Below are positions 26,142-33,285 of a DNA stretch of 64,000 nucleotides, piece after piece. The notes beneath the pieces were generated by a model. The model searched no databases, had not been told where the DNA came from, and saw only the letters and a list, made by a program, of their open reading frames with translations. Positions within the stretch are counted from its first letter, which is position 1; each line of letters opens with the position of its first letter. Source of the stretch: RGIG4140 sp045655105 (GTDB taxonomy: Bacteria > Pseudomonadota > Alphaproteobacteria > CAAHEQ01 > UBA3637); assembly GCA_045655105.1 (NCBI GenBank), contig JAZOOQ010000059.1, positions 1 through 64,000 of the forward strand, given 5' to 3'. A program made the position numbers and the translations under genes.

Positions 26142-26321
26142 ATGATTGAACAAAGTCTTTTAATTACCGTTATGGGCATGGGCAGTGTTTTTTTCTTTTT
26201 ATTCTTGCTTGTGTGTTTTATGAATTTATTAAGAGTTTTTTTAACTGGATATACAAAAGAAAGTTTAGATAAAGAAGCATTAGCCATTGTGTTGGCTTTG
26301 AAAGAAAAAAAGGGGAAATAA
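26142..26321 (+). CDS. oadG: Oxaloacetate decarboxylase gamma chain (OadG-like)
   Basis: Small single-pass membrane protein of 59 aa that anchors and assembles the Na+-pumping decarboxylase. Residues 5-30 are a hydrophobic helix with the family pattern LLITVMGMGSVFFFLFLLV, followed by a short charged tail. I choose ATG 26142 because AAGGGGG lies about 8 nt upstream. The frame from 26106 would add a basic stretch unlike the family. Its stop is directly followed by the oadA ATG, the G-A-B order known from Klebsiella. Identification leans on context because the protein is so short. Confidence 0.8.
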   Translation: MIEQSLLITVMGMGSVFFFLFLLVCFMNLLRVFLTGYTKESLDKEALAIVLALKEKKGK

Positions 26322-28142
26322 ATGGTTTCAAAAACAAGAAAACAAAAGAAAATAGATTGGTTATGCACGGCATTTCGAGATGGGTTTCAATCCGTTTTTG
26401 GGGCAAGAGTGTTATCTAAAGATTATTTGCCAATTGTGAAAGAAGCTGTTGATGCCGGTGTAAAAAACATTGAGGCAGGAGGAGGCGCTTCATTTCAAGC
26501 TTCTTTTTTCTATAATAATGAAAATGCTTTTGATGTGATGGATTCTTTCCGCAAAATTTGTGGTAAATCTGTTAATTTGCAAACATTAGCGCGTGGTGTT
26601 AATGTTGTGGCTCTTGATTCTCAAAGTTCAGAGATGATTGAATTGCATGCCAAAATGTTTAAAAAACATGGGATGACAACTATTCGTAATTTTGATGCTT
26701 TAAATGATCCCGAAAACTTGGTTTTTAGTGCAAAAGCCATTCATAAAGCAGGATTAAAACATCAACTTTGTGTTGCAATGATGAGTTTGCCTCCTCATTG
26801 TAAAGGTGCTCATACGCCGGAATTTTATGAATCTAGATTAAAAGCTTTTCTTAAAAGCAAAATGCCAATTGACTCTGTTTGCTTTAAAGATGCTTCTGGA
26901 ACAGCAACCCCAAAAGTTGTATATGAAACCATTAAAAGAGCTCGCAAAATTTTAGGGGATGATATGTTAATTCAATATCATTCGCATGAAACAGCTGGAA
27001 CGGGATTGGCTTGTTATTTAGCGGCGATTGAAGGGGGCGCAGATCGCGTTGATTTATCTATGGCTCCTGTTTCAGGGGGAACTTGTCAACCAGATGTGGC
27101 CACGTTATGGCATGCTTTACGAGGATCCGATTATGAACTTGATTGCGATATTGATGCGTTAATGAAAGTGGAAGATCATTTTAAAGAAGCTTTAAGTGAT
27201 TATTTTATTCCACCTGAAGCCTTGCATACTGAACCTATGATCCCTTGGTCCCCAATGCCTGGTGGGGCATTAACAGCAAACACTCAAATGCTTCGAGATA
27301 ATAATTTAATGGATAAATATGCCGAAATGATTAAAGCAATGGAAGAAGTTGTTTTAAAAGGTGGATTTGGAACATCTGTGACACCCGTATCCCAATTTTA
27401 TTTCCAACAAGCTTTTAATAATGTGATGTTTGGGCCATGGCAAAAAATTGCCGAAGGGTATGGTAAAATGGTGTTAGGTTATTTTGGAAAAACACCTGTT
27501 ACACCCGATAAAAAAGTTGTTGAAATTGCTTCAGAACAATTAGGTTTAAAACCAACAAAAGAAAGTGTGTTATCCATTAATGACAAAAATCCAAATAAGA
27601 GCAGAACTCATTATGAAGGAATTTTAAAAGAACATCATTTAGAGATAACAGATGAAAATGTTTTCATTACAGCGGCGTGTGGCGCAAAAGGAATTGCTTT
27701 CTTAGAAGGCAAAGGAAAAGTGGCTGTTCGATATAAAGAGGCAAAACAAGAAGATAAAAAAGAATCAAATTCTTATCAAGTGACAATTAATGGAGAAAAC
27801 TTTGCTGTTGAATTAAAAGGCGAAAAAGCAATTGTGAATGGTAAAGAATATCAAGTTTCTGATTTTTCGGCGATTGATAATGTTTTATCTTCTTCTCAAA
27901 AAGAAAGTGAAGGAGTAAAAACATCTCAAGGAGCTGTTGTTTTAGCTAAAATGCCAGGGACAATTACTTCTATTTTAGCTCCTGTTGGATCCGAAGTAAA
28001 AAAAGGAGATAACGTTCTTTGTGTTGAAGTGATGAAAATGGAAACATTTATTCAAGCGCCACAAAACGGAAAGGTAACAGATATTTTTGTTTCTGTTGGT
28101 TCGCAAGTTGAAACAAATCAAAAATTATTTGAGGTTAAATAA
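26322..28142 (+). CDS. oadA: Oxaloacetate decarboxylase alpha subunit (biotin carboxyl carrier/transferase)
   Basis: Carboxyltransferase of 606 aa that moves the carboxyl group of oxaloacetate to its own biotin. The N-terminal TIM-barrel domain opens with TAFRDGFQSVFGARV, shows metal-site features (CFKDASG, YHSHETAG) and continues through the PYC/OADA conserved region to about 450. The C-terminal biotinyl domain has VEVMKMET with biotin-accepting K572. All parts are present. Pyruvate carboxylase subunit B is similar, but the flanking oadG and oadB point to the Na+-pump complex. It starts right after the oadG stop and is followed by oadB with no gap. Confidence 0.93.
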   Translation: MVSKTRKQKKIDWLCTAFRDGFQSVFGARVLSKDYLPIVKEAVDAGVKNIEAGGGASFQASFFYNNENAFDVMDSFRKICGKSVNLQTLARGVNVVALDSQSSEMIELHAKMFKKHGMTTIRNFDALNDPENLVFSAKAIHKAGLKHQLCVAMMSLPPHCKGAHTPEFYESRLKAFLKSKMPIDSVCFKDASGTATPKVVYETIKRARKILGDDMLIQYHSHETAGTGLACYLAAIEGGADRVDLSMAPVSGGTCQPDVATLWHALRGSDYELDCDIDALMKVEDHFKEALSDYFIPPEALHTEPMIPWSPMPGGALTANTQMLRDNNLMDKYAEMIKAMEEVVLKGGFGTSVTPVSQFYFQQAFNNVMFGPWQKIAEGYGKMVLGYFGKTPVTPDKKVVEIASEQLGLKPTKESVLSINDKNPNKSRTHYEGILKEHHLEITDENVFITAACGAKGIAFLEGKGKVAVRYKEAKQEDKKESNSYQVTINGENFAVELKGEKAIVNGKEYQVSDFSAIDNVLSSSQKESEGVKTSQGAVVLAKMPGTITSILAPVGSEVKKGDNVLCVEVMKMETFIQAPQNGKVTDIFVSVGSQVETNQKLFEVK

Positions 28143-29390
28143 ATGAAGAAATATCCCGTATTTTTTTGGTGTGCATGCATTCTTCTTGCAATTTTTGGCT
28201 GTATAGAATTTGCGCTTTATAATGAAAGCATTATGCAAATTTTAAAACAAACAGCAATTTATCAATTGTTTCAAGAAAAAGGGCCTGAAGGAATGTTATT
28301 TCCTTTAGGGATATCTCGTCTTTTAATGATAGCTATTTGTTGCTTTTTGCTTTATCTTGGAATTCATAAAAAATTTGAACCATTGCTTTTAATTCCAATT
28401 GCTATTGGTGGGTTGTTATCAAATATTCCAGGAGCTGGATTAACGCAAGAAGGGGGATTATTATATATTTTATACCATATGGGTATTGAAAATGGGTTGT
28501 TTCCCCTTTTAATTTTTATGGGCGTTGGCGCTATGATCGATTTTTCACCAATGCTTGCAAACCCTAAAACAGCATTTTTAGGTGGCGCTGCTCAATTTGC
28601 TATTTTTGGAACTTTTTTATGCGCTATTTGTTTAACAGGGCTTTTTCCTGACGTTGGCTTAACAATAAAACAAGCGGCCTCTATTGCCATTATTGGGGGA
28701 GCTGATGGGCCAACTTCAATCTTTTTAGCTGGGCGTTTAGCCCCAGAATTATTAGGAGCAATCGCCGTTGCGGCTTATTCTTATATGGCGCTTGTTCCTG
28801 TGATTCAACCGCCGATTATGCGTGCATTAACAACGAAAAGTGAGCGCCAAATTCAAATGGGACAATTGCGTGTTATTTCTAAAAAAGAAAGAATTTTATT
28901 TCCGATTTTAGTGATTATTTTAACAGGATTATTTGTTCCTTTGGCACTGCCATTAATTGGGATGCTAATGTTTGGTAATTTATTGAAAGAATCAGGTGTT
29001 GCAGATCGCCTTTCAAAAACAGCTTCAAATGAGTTAATTAATATTGTAACGATTTTATTGGGGCTTTCTGTTGGGTCAAAGCTTTCAGCGGATTTGTTTT
29101 TGGTTTCAAAAACGCTTATTATTTTGATTTTGGGTATTTGTGCCTTCATGCTTGGTTCAGCAAGTGGAGTGTTGATGGCAAAATTAATGAATTTATTTTT
29201 GAAAAATAAAATTAATCCATTAATTGGATCGGCTGGGGTTTCTGCCATTCCAATGGCGGCTCGTGTCAGCGAAAAATTAGGAGTTGAAGAAAATCCTGAA
29301 AATCATTTATTGATGCATGCAATGGGAGCAAATGTTGCTGGTGCTTTAGGATCGGCAATTGCTGCAGGTATTTTGCTTGCGCTTTGTTAA
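28143..29390 (+). CDS. oadB: Oxaloacetate decarboxylase beta subunit, Na+-translocating
   Basis: Integral membrane subunit of 415 aa. It decarboxylates carboxybiotin on OadA and uses the energy to export Na+. The signature IIGGADGPTSIF (about residues 183-194) contains the conserved Asp of the sodium channel, and SAIPMAARV with its flanks is also family-typical. About 10-11 hydrophobic segments are visible. The N-terminal ~80 residues include an extra membrane helix compared with the shortest members. It starts directly after the oadA stop. A Na+ gradient made here could drive transport or ATP synthesis in a fermenting cell. It converges on the YggU-like gene 2 nt away. Confidence 0.93.
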   Translation: MKKYPVFFWCACILLAIFGCIEFALYNESIMQILKQTAIYQLFQEKGPEGMLFPLGISRLLMIAICCFLLYLGIHKKFEPLLLIPIAIGGLLSNIPGAGLTQEGGLLYILYHMGIENGLFPLLIFMGVGAMIDFSPMLANPKTAFLGGAAQFAIFGTFLCAICLTGLFPDVGLTIKQAASIAIIGGADGPTSIFLAGRLAPELLGAIAVAAYSYMALVPVIQPPIMRALTTKSERQIQMGQLRVISKKERILFPILVIILTGLFVPLALPLIGMLMFGNLLKESGVADRLSKTASNELINIVTILLGLSVGSKLSADLFLVSKTLIILILGICAFMLGSASGVLMAKLMNLFLKNKINPLIGSAGVSAIPMAARVSEKLGVEENPENHLLMHAMGANVAGALGSAIAAGILLALC

Positions 29391-29391
29391 G

Positions 29392-29688
29392 CTATAAATA
29401 AGGAGAAAGTTTTTCTAAAAAAGTTTTTTCATCAATATCATAAAGCGCCAATTTTTTTTCTCTTGAGGTTTCGCCCGAAAGTAAACAAATGGCGCTTTTT
29501 CTTATGCCTAAAAATTTAGATAAAAAGGTAATTAAGGCTTCATTTGCTTTGCCATCAACTGGTGGAGTGTTGATATTTATTTTAATTTGCTCATTATTCC
29601 ACACGCCATTAAAGGCCGATTTTTTAGCGCCAGGATGAATGCGAACTTTAATTTCAAGATGATCTGGATATTGGTTTAAAAAAAGCAT
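29392..29688 (-). CDS. DUF167 / YggU-family protein
   Basis: Small conserved protein of 98 aa of the UPF0235 (DUF167) family; no molecular function is established. The family motifs are clear: EIKVRIHPGAKKSAFNG at about 12-28, NTPPVDGKANEALI at about 40-53 and LGIRKSAICLLSGETSREK after that. The length is typical (about 95-100 aa). In other alphaproteobacteria it often lies near membrane YggT genes, which are not present here. It follows the GNAT gene on the same strand after 3 nt, so the two are probably co-transcribed. Confidence 0.88.
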   Translation of the reverse strand: MLFLNQYPDHLEIKVRIHPGAKKSAFNGVWNNEQIKININTPPVDGKANEALITFLSKFLGIRKSAICLLSGETSREKKLALYDIDEKTFLEKLSPYL

Positions 29689-29691
29689 TTT

Positions 29692-30261
29692 TTATTCCTT
29701 TTCTCTTTGGTTCTGTGAAAAAGTTTTCCAAGCTTGATATTTTGTTTTATTTTGACTCATGCAAACAAATTTTTGTTTGTTTTCTAAAGAAAAAGAATCT
29801 TCGCAATGAAATCCTTTATGCTTTAAAAAAGAGATGGATTTTTTGTTTCTTACATCACATTCAGCTTGTAAAAAAATAAAATTATTTTGAAATAAAACAT
29901 CTCTTAATTTATCAAAGGATTGGCTGATAATTTTTTTGTTTTTAAACTTATTATCAATCCAATAAGAAATTGAGCCGGAATCTTTGAAACAATCAACGCT
30001 GATATTTCCAATGATTTTTCTTTCTTGTTTTGAGCAAATACCAAAAGAATAAGATTCATTTTGATTGAATTTTGTTTCTTTTTGATGCAAAAATTCTTGA
30101 ATGTTATTTAAAGAAAGATCTTGCGTATAATATCCTGGAAAGAAAGGAAGTAGCCATTCTTTATTTTCTTGAAACAAGTTAAGTATCATTTTTGCTTGTT
30201 TTTTATGGTTTTTTAATTTAACGAGTGTGATGTTGTTTGAAACAGGGATAACTTCTTGCAT
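29692..30261 (-). CDS. GNAT-family N-acetyltransferase (RimJ/RimL-like)
   Basis: Acetyl-CoA-dependent acetyltransferase of 189 aa. The GNAT fold is visible as KIIGNISVD (strands 3-4), SISYWIDNKFKNKKIISQS (the usual Y-W-x4 and acetyl-CoA loop region) and CDVRNKKSISFLKHKGF (the classic N-x2-S-x3-L-x-K-x-GF end). The usual Q/R-x-x-G-x-G/A loop is altered, with Lys/Ile instead of glycines. The substrate is not predictable; ribosomal proteins or small molecules are possible. It has a short spacing to DUF167 downstream and to a small membrane protein upstream (3 nt each). Confidence 0.8.
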   Translation of the reverse strand: MQEVIPVSNNITLVKLKNHKKQAKMILNLFQENKEWLLPFFPGYYTQDLSLNNIQEFLHQKETKFNQNESYSFGICSKQERKIIGNISVDCFKDSGSISYWIDNKFKNKKIISQSFDKLRDVLFQNNFIFLQAECDVRNKKSISFLKHKGFHCEDSFSLENKQKFVCMSQNKTKYQAWKTFSQNQREKE

Positions 30262-30264
30262 ATA

Positions 30265-30525
30265 CTATCTAAAATTTAAAATTAAAATAAGGGTATAAAT
30301 TAATGGGATGCTTAAATAAATAAAAACAGATGTTGTTTTTGACTTTCTTAAAGGTGAAATAGTGGCTAAAAAACAAGAGATGAAAATAAAATCATTAAAC
30401 ATTGAAATAATATCATAAAATTCTTTATTTCTAAGGGCAAAAGAATCAAAAAATGTCCACACATAGCATGAAATATTCAATAAATATAAAATAATAATTA
30501 AACCTAGTTGGATGGCAAATGGCAT
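30265..30525 (-). CDS. Hypothetical small membrane protein, 86 aa
   Basis: A very hydrophobic protein with about three transmembrane segments (roughly 5-25, 35-55 and 65-84) and almost no soluble part. No family is recognised. AAGGAG lies about 7 nt before the ATG on the minus strand, which supports translation. It is the first gene of a minus-strand unit with the GNAT and DUF167 genes (gap of 3 nt). It is divergent from the phosphoribosyltransferase-like gene, with about 125 nt between starts. Confidence 0.65.
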   Translation of the reverse strand: MPFAIQLGLIIILYLLNISCYVWTFFDSFALRNKEFYDIISMFNDFIFISCFLATISPLRKSKTTSVFIYLSIPLIYTLILILNFR

Positions 30526-30649
30526 ATTTGAAACTCCTTTATTTAAGGGTATTATACTCTATTTTTATTTAAAAATAAAGATGAATAAAAAAAGATTTGT
30601 TTTTTTTATTTCTTTTTTATATAATTATAAAATTAATTTAAAGGGGATT

Positions 30650-31075
30650 ATGGATATGAAAAAAATTCGTTTTTCATGGATGGAAGTTCAAGAAGCTATT
30701 ATGAATTGCCTTGAACAATTGCAAAAAGAAGATATGAATATTGAAGCTGTTGTATCTTTAGGTCGTGGAGGAGCAATCCCATCAGGTTATATTGCTCACC
30801 AATTGAAAAAAAAGATGGAGTATATTAATTATTCCAGAAAAAATGGTTTTGGTGGTTCAACTTTAGATCATTTTAAGCCAGGAACAAAGTTTTTGCTTGT
30901 TGATGATGCTACTGAAACGGGAAATAGTTTTGAAATGGTAAAAAATCTTTTTAAAGATTATGAATTTGTTACTTGTGTGTTGTTTCAATCAAGTAAATCT
31001 TCTTATGAGCCAGATGTTGTTGGTATTAGATATCCAGCATTAACGCCGCAGCTTCCTTGGGAAAATAAATGCTAG
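30650..31075 (+). CDS. Phosphoribosyltransferase-domain protein
   Basis: A 141-aa protein with the type I phosphoribosyltransferase core. AVVSLGRGGAIPSGYIAH is the first loop, and FLLVDDATETGNSF (about 84-97) is the PRPP-binding motif with the two acidic residues. Family members act in nucleotide salvage (for example Gpt/xanthine-guanine types), but the specific base cannot be read. I start at 30650 because AAAGGGG is 6 nt upstream. The frame continues up to 30512, but those codons are low-complexity and precede the ribosome-binding site. It is followed by a HAD hydrolase on the same strand. Confidence 0.8.
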   Translation: MDMKKIRFSWMEVQEAIMNCLEQLQKEDMNIEAVVSLGRGGAIPSGYIAHQLKKKMEYINYSRKNGFGGSTLDHFKPGTKFLLVDDATETGNSFEMVKNLFKDYEFVTCVLFQSSKSSYEPDVVGIRYPALTPQLPWENKC

Positions 31076-31129
31076 ACTTTTTATATTTATCTCGTTAAAA
31101 TGGGTTTAAAGGAGTTTAATGGGATAAAG

Positions 31130-31747
31130 ATGAAAGTTTGTTTATTTGATTGTGGTGGTGTGATTTATCCATATTCTTTAGCTCCTTTTAAAAAATGGGT
31201 TGGCGAACAAACCTTAAAACAATCTTTTTCATTTAAATGGAAAGAAGTGATGACGGGCGAGTTGTCATTTGCCTCTTTTTCAAAAAATGTTTGCGAACAG
31301 ATAGGGATTTGCTATACGCCAATCATTCAAAAAGAAATAAAAGCGTCTTTATTAAAAGGAATGGGGAATTTTTATTCCGAAACAAAAGAGTTAATGACTT
31401 ATTTGAAAGAAAAAAAAATTCAAATGGGGTTGCTTTCAAATGCATTGCCAGCTTTTGAAGGGACTTTAGATGAACTGCCTTTAAAAAAAGATTTTATTTT
31501 TCCTTCTTATCAAATGGGATTGTTAAAGCCAGATAAAAGAATTTTTAAAGCTGTATTAGAAAAAATGCATCTTCAACCTTCTGAAGTTTTATTTATTGAT
31601 GATAAAAAAGAAAATGTTGAAGCAGCTTTATCTTTAGGGATGAAAAGTTTTGTTTTTCAAAAAGAAACGGCTTTAGGTGATTTAAAAAAAATAATGGGAG
31701 AACGAAATGTTGGATATATTAGGCATCGGCGATGCTATTGTCGATAA
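31130..31747 (+). CDS. HAD-superfamily hydrolase (subfamily IA)
   Basis: Probable small-molecule phosphatase of 205 aa. Motif I is LFDCGGVIYP with nucleophile D7; the usual second Asp is replaced by Gly, as in the GGV-type IA members. Motif II is LLSNAL, motif III is the Lys in GLLKPDKRIF and motif IV is VLFIDDKKENVEAA. A helical cap lies between motifs I and II. I choose ATG 31130 (MKVCLFDCGG) rather than 31100 because the fold begins there. Its 3' end overlaps the next gene by 41 nt in another frame, which is unusual and suggests tight coupling. Confidence 0.82.
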   Translation: MKVCLFDCGGVIYPYSLAPFKKWVGEQTLKQSFSFKWKEVMTGELSFASFSKNVCEQIGICYTPIIQKEIKASLLKGMGNFYSETKELMTYLKEKKIQMGLLSNALPAFEGTLDELPLKKDFIFPSYQMGLLKPDKRIFKAVLEKMHLQPSEVLFIDDKKENVEAALSLGMKSFVFQKETALGDLKKIMGERNVGYIRHRRCYCR

Positions 31748-32630
31748 GATTATTAATTTTGATGAATCAGATTCAGTGATGCAACGGATTTTGCCTGTTA
31801 AAGGGTTGTTTTTTGTTGCAACGCCTGAAGAACATTCTTATTTAAGAGAGCGCCCGTCCATGGCAGATTATGCGGGAGGTTCAGCAGCCAATACCATTCG
31901 AAATATGGCTTTATTAGGTTTGAAGGCGGGATTTATTGGAAAGGCTGGTTGTGACAAAGAGGGGGATTTTTTTGAAAAAAGCCTCAAAGATTATGGCGTT
32001 TATTCGTATTTAATTCAAACACCTGAAGATAAAACAGGATGTAGTGTTGTGATGGTTCATTCGGATAAAGATCGAACACAATGTGCGCGGCCTTGTGCAG
32101 CTAATTTGTTATCTTCAAGTGAAATTAGTGATGAACTGCTTAGTCAAACAAAATCAATTCTAACAGAAGGGTATATGTTAAATCGTCGTCCAGAATTGGT
32201 TGAAGAGGCGATTTTAAGAGCAAAGTTTCATGGTGTAAAAGTTTATTTAACTTTATCAGATGTTCATTGTGTTCAAAACAAAAAGGATTTGATTTTAAAG
32301 TTATTGCCTCAAATGGATATTTTATTTGGTAATGAATATGAATTTGATGCATTAGGTGTTTCTCAACAAGAGTTAAAGCAAACCTTATGTGTTAAAACAT
32401 GTGGGTCAAAAGGGGTTGAACTATTTGATAAAAATGAAAAATATTTTGTTGAAGCTCCTCTTTTAGAAAGCATTCAAAATACAAACGGAGCAGGGGATGG
32501 TTTTGCTGCTGGTTTTTTGATTGGGTGCCATCAAAATTTAGGTTTAAAAGAGTGTGCTTTAAAGGGGCATTTTGTAGCTCAAGAAGTTTTAAAAACAAAT
32601 TTAAGTTACCTGCCTTTAGATTTTATTTAA
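31707..32630 (+). CDS. PfkB-family sugar/nucleoside kinase
   Basis: Ribokinase-like kinase of 307 aa. It has the N-terminal GIGDAIVDKI strand, the substrate loop AGGSAANTIRNMALLG (about 52-67) and the C-terminal PfkB signature NTNGAGDGFAAGFL, with catalytic Asp in GAGD. The pattern is closest to the adenosine-kinase-like group common in alphaproteobacteria. Together with the phosphoribosyltransferase and the HAD phosphatase upstream, this suggests nucleoside or nucleotide salvage, an inference from context. The ATG at 31707 lies inside the HAD gene after GGGAGAA, and the sequence from this ATG on matches the family start. Confidence 0.87.
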   Translation: MLDILGIGDAIVDKIINFDESDSVMQRILPVKGLFFVATPEEHSYLRERPSMADYAGGSAANTIRNMALLGLKAGFIGKAGCDKEGDFFEKSLKDYGVYSYLIQTPEDKTGCSVVMVHSDKDRTQCARPCAANLLSSSEISDELLSQTKSILTEGYMLNRRPELVEEAILRAKFHGVKVYLTLSDVHCVQNKKDLILKLLPQMDILFGNEYEFDALGVSQQELKQTLCVKTCGSKGVELFDKNEKYFVEAPLLESIQNTNGAGDGFAAGFLIGCHQNLGLKECALKGHFVAQEVLKTNLSYLPLDFI

Positions 32631-32777
32631 AAAGGCTTAAAAATCGCCAGTTTTTTTCTTAAAATTCGCAAAAAAAGCTTTTCTTTTTTTGAAAAAAAAG
32701 CTAAAGTAATAAAGATTGTTTTTTAGCATAAAAACACTTGATTTAAGAGTAACGAAAAGTAAAGAAAGGAATTTAAA

Positions 32778-33248
32778 ATGGCAGGTAGCATTAATAAAGT
32801 TACATTAGTTGGCAATTTGGGTCGCGACCCTGAAATCAGACATTCAACAGCAGGTCAAAAAATTGCTCACTTATCTGTAGCCACAAGTGAAACATGGAAA
32901 GATAAATCCGGTGAAAGACAAGAAAGAACCGAATGGCACCGTGTTGTCATTTTTAATGCAAATTTGGCCGATTTTGCAGAACGCTTTTTGAAAAAAGGTT
33001 CAAAAGTTTATGTGGAAGGTGCGCTTCAAACAAGAAGATACACGGATCAAAGCGGTCAAGAAAGATTTACAACTGAAGTTGTTTTGGGCGCTTTCCGTGG
33101 AGAATTAGTGATGTTAGATGCAAGAGGCGAAGGTATGAGCAGTGGTGCTTCAACAATGTCTTCTGATGCAAATAATTCATCATCAGGTTGGGATGCAACA
33201 GGTCTTGGTTCCTCAAGCGATTCTTTTGATGACGAAATCCCATTTTAG
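32778..33248 (+). CDS. ssb: Single-stranded DNA-binding protein
   Basis: Tetrameric ssDNA-binding protein of 156 aa used in replication, repair and recombination. The OB fold (1-110) starts INKVTLVGNLGRDPEIR and includes TEWHRVVIF and KKGSKVYVEGALQTR. A Ser/Asn/Gly-rich linker follows (about 118-148), and the acidic tip DDEIPF recruits partner proteins. The length is a little shorter than E. coli (178 aa). AAAGGA precedes the ATG. It lies directly upstream of gyrA (37-nt gap), the order found in many alphaproteobacteria. No SOS operator was recognised in the 147-nt upstream spacer. Confidence 0.96.
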   Translation: MAGSINKVTLVGNLGRDPEIRHSTAGQKIAHLSVATSETWKDKSGERQERTEWHRVVIFNANLADFAERFLKKGSKVYVEGALQTRRYTDQSGQERFTTEVVLGAFRGELVMLDARGEGMSSGASTMSSDANNSSSGWDATGLGSSSDSFDDEIPF

Positions 33249-33285
33249 TTAGATGATATTTTAACGAAAAAGAGAGAAAATATAC

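Noticed and set aside
32676..32702. Terminator between the PfkB kinase gene and ssb
   Set aside because: AGCTTTT/AAAAGCT flanks T and A runs and can pair, but no T-run follows. Too weak to call.
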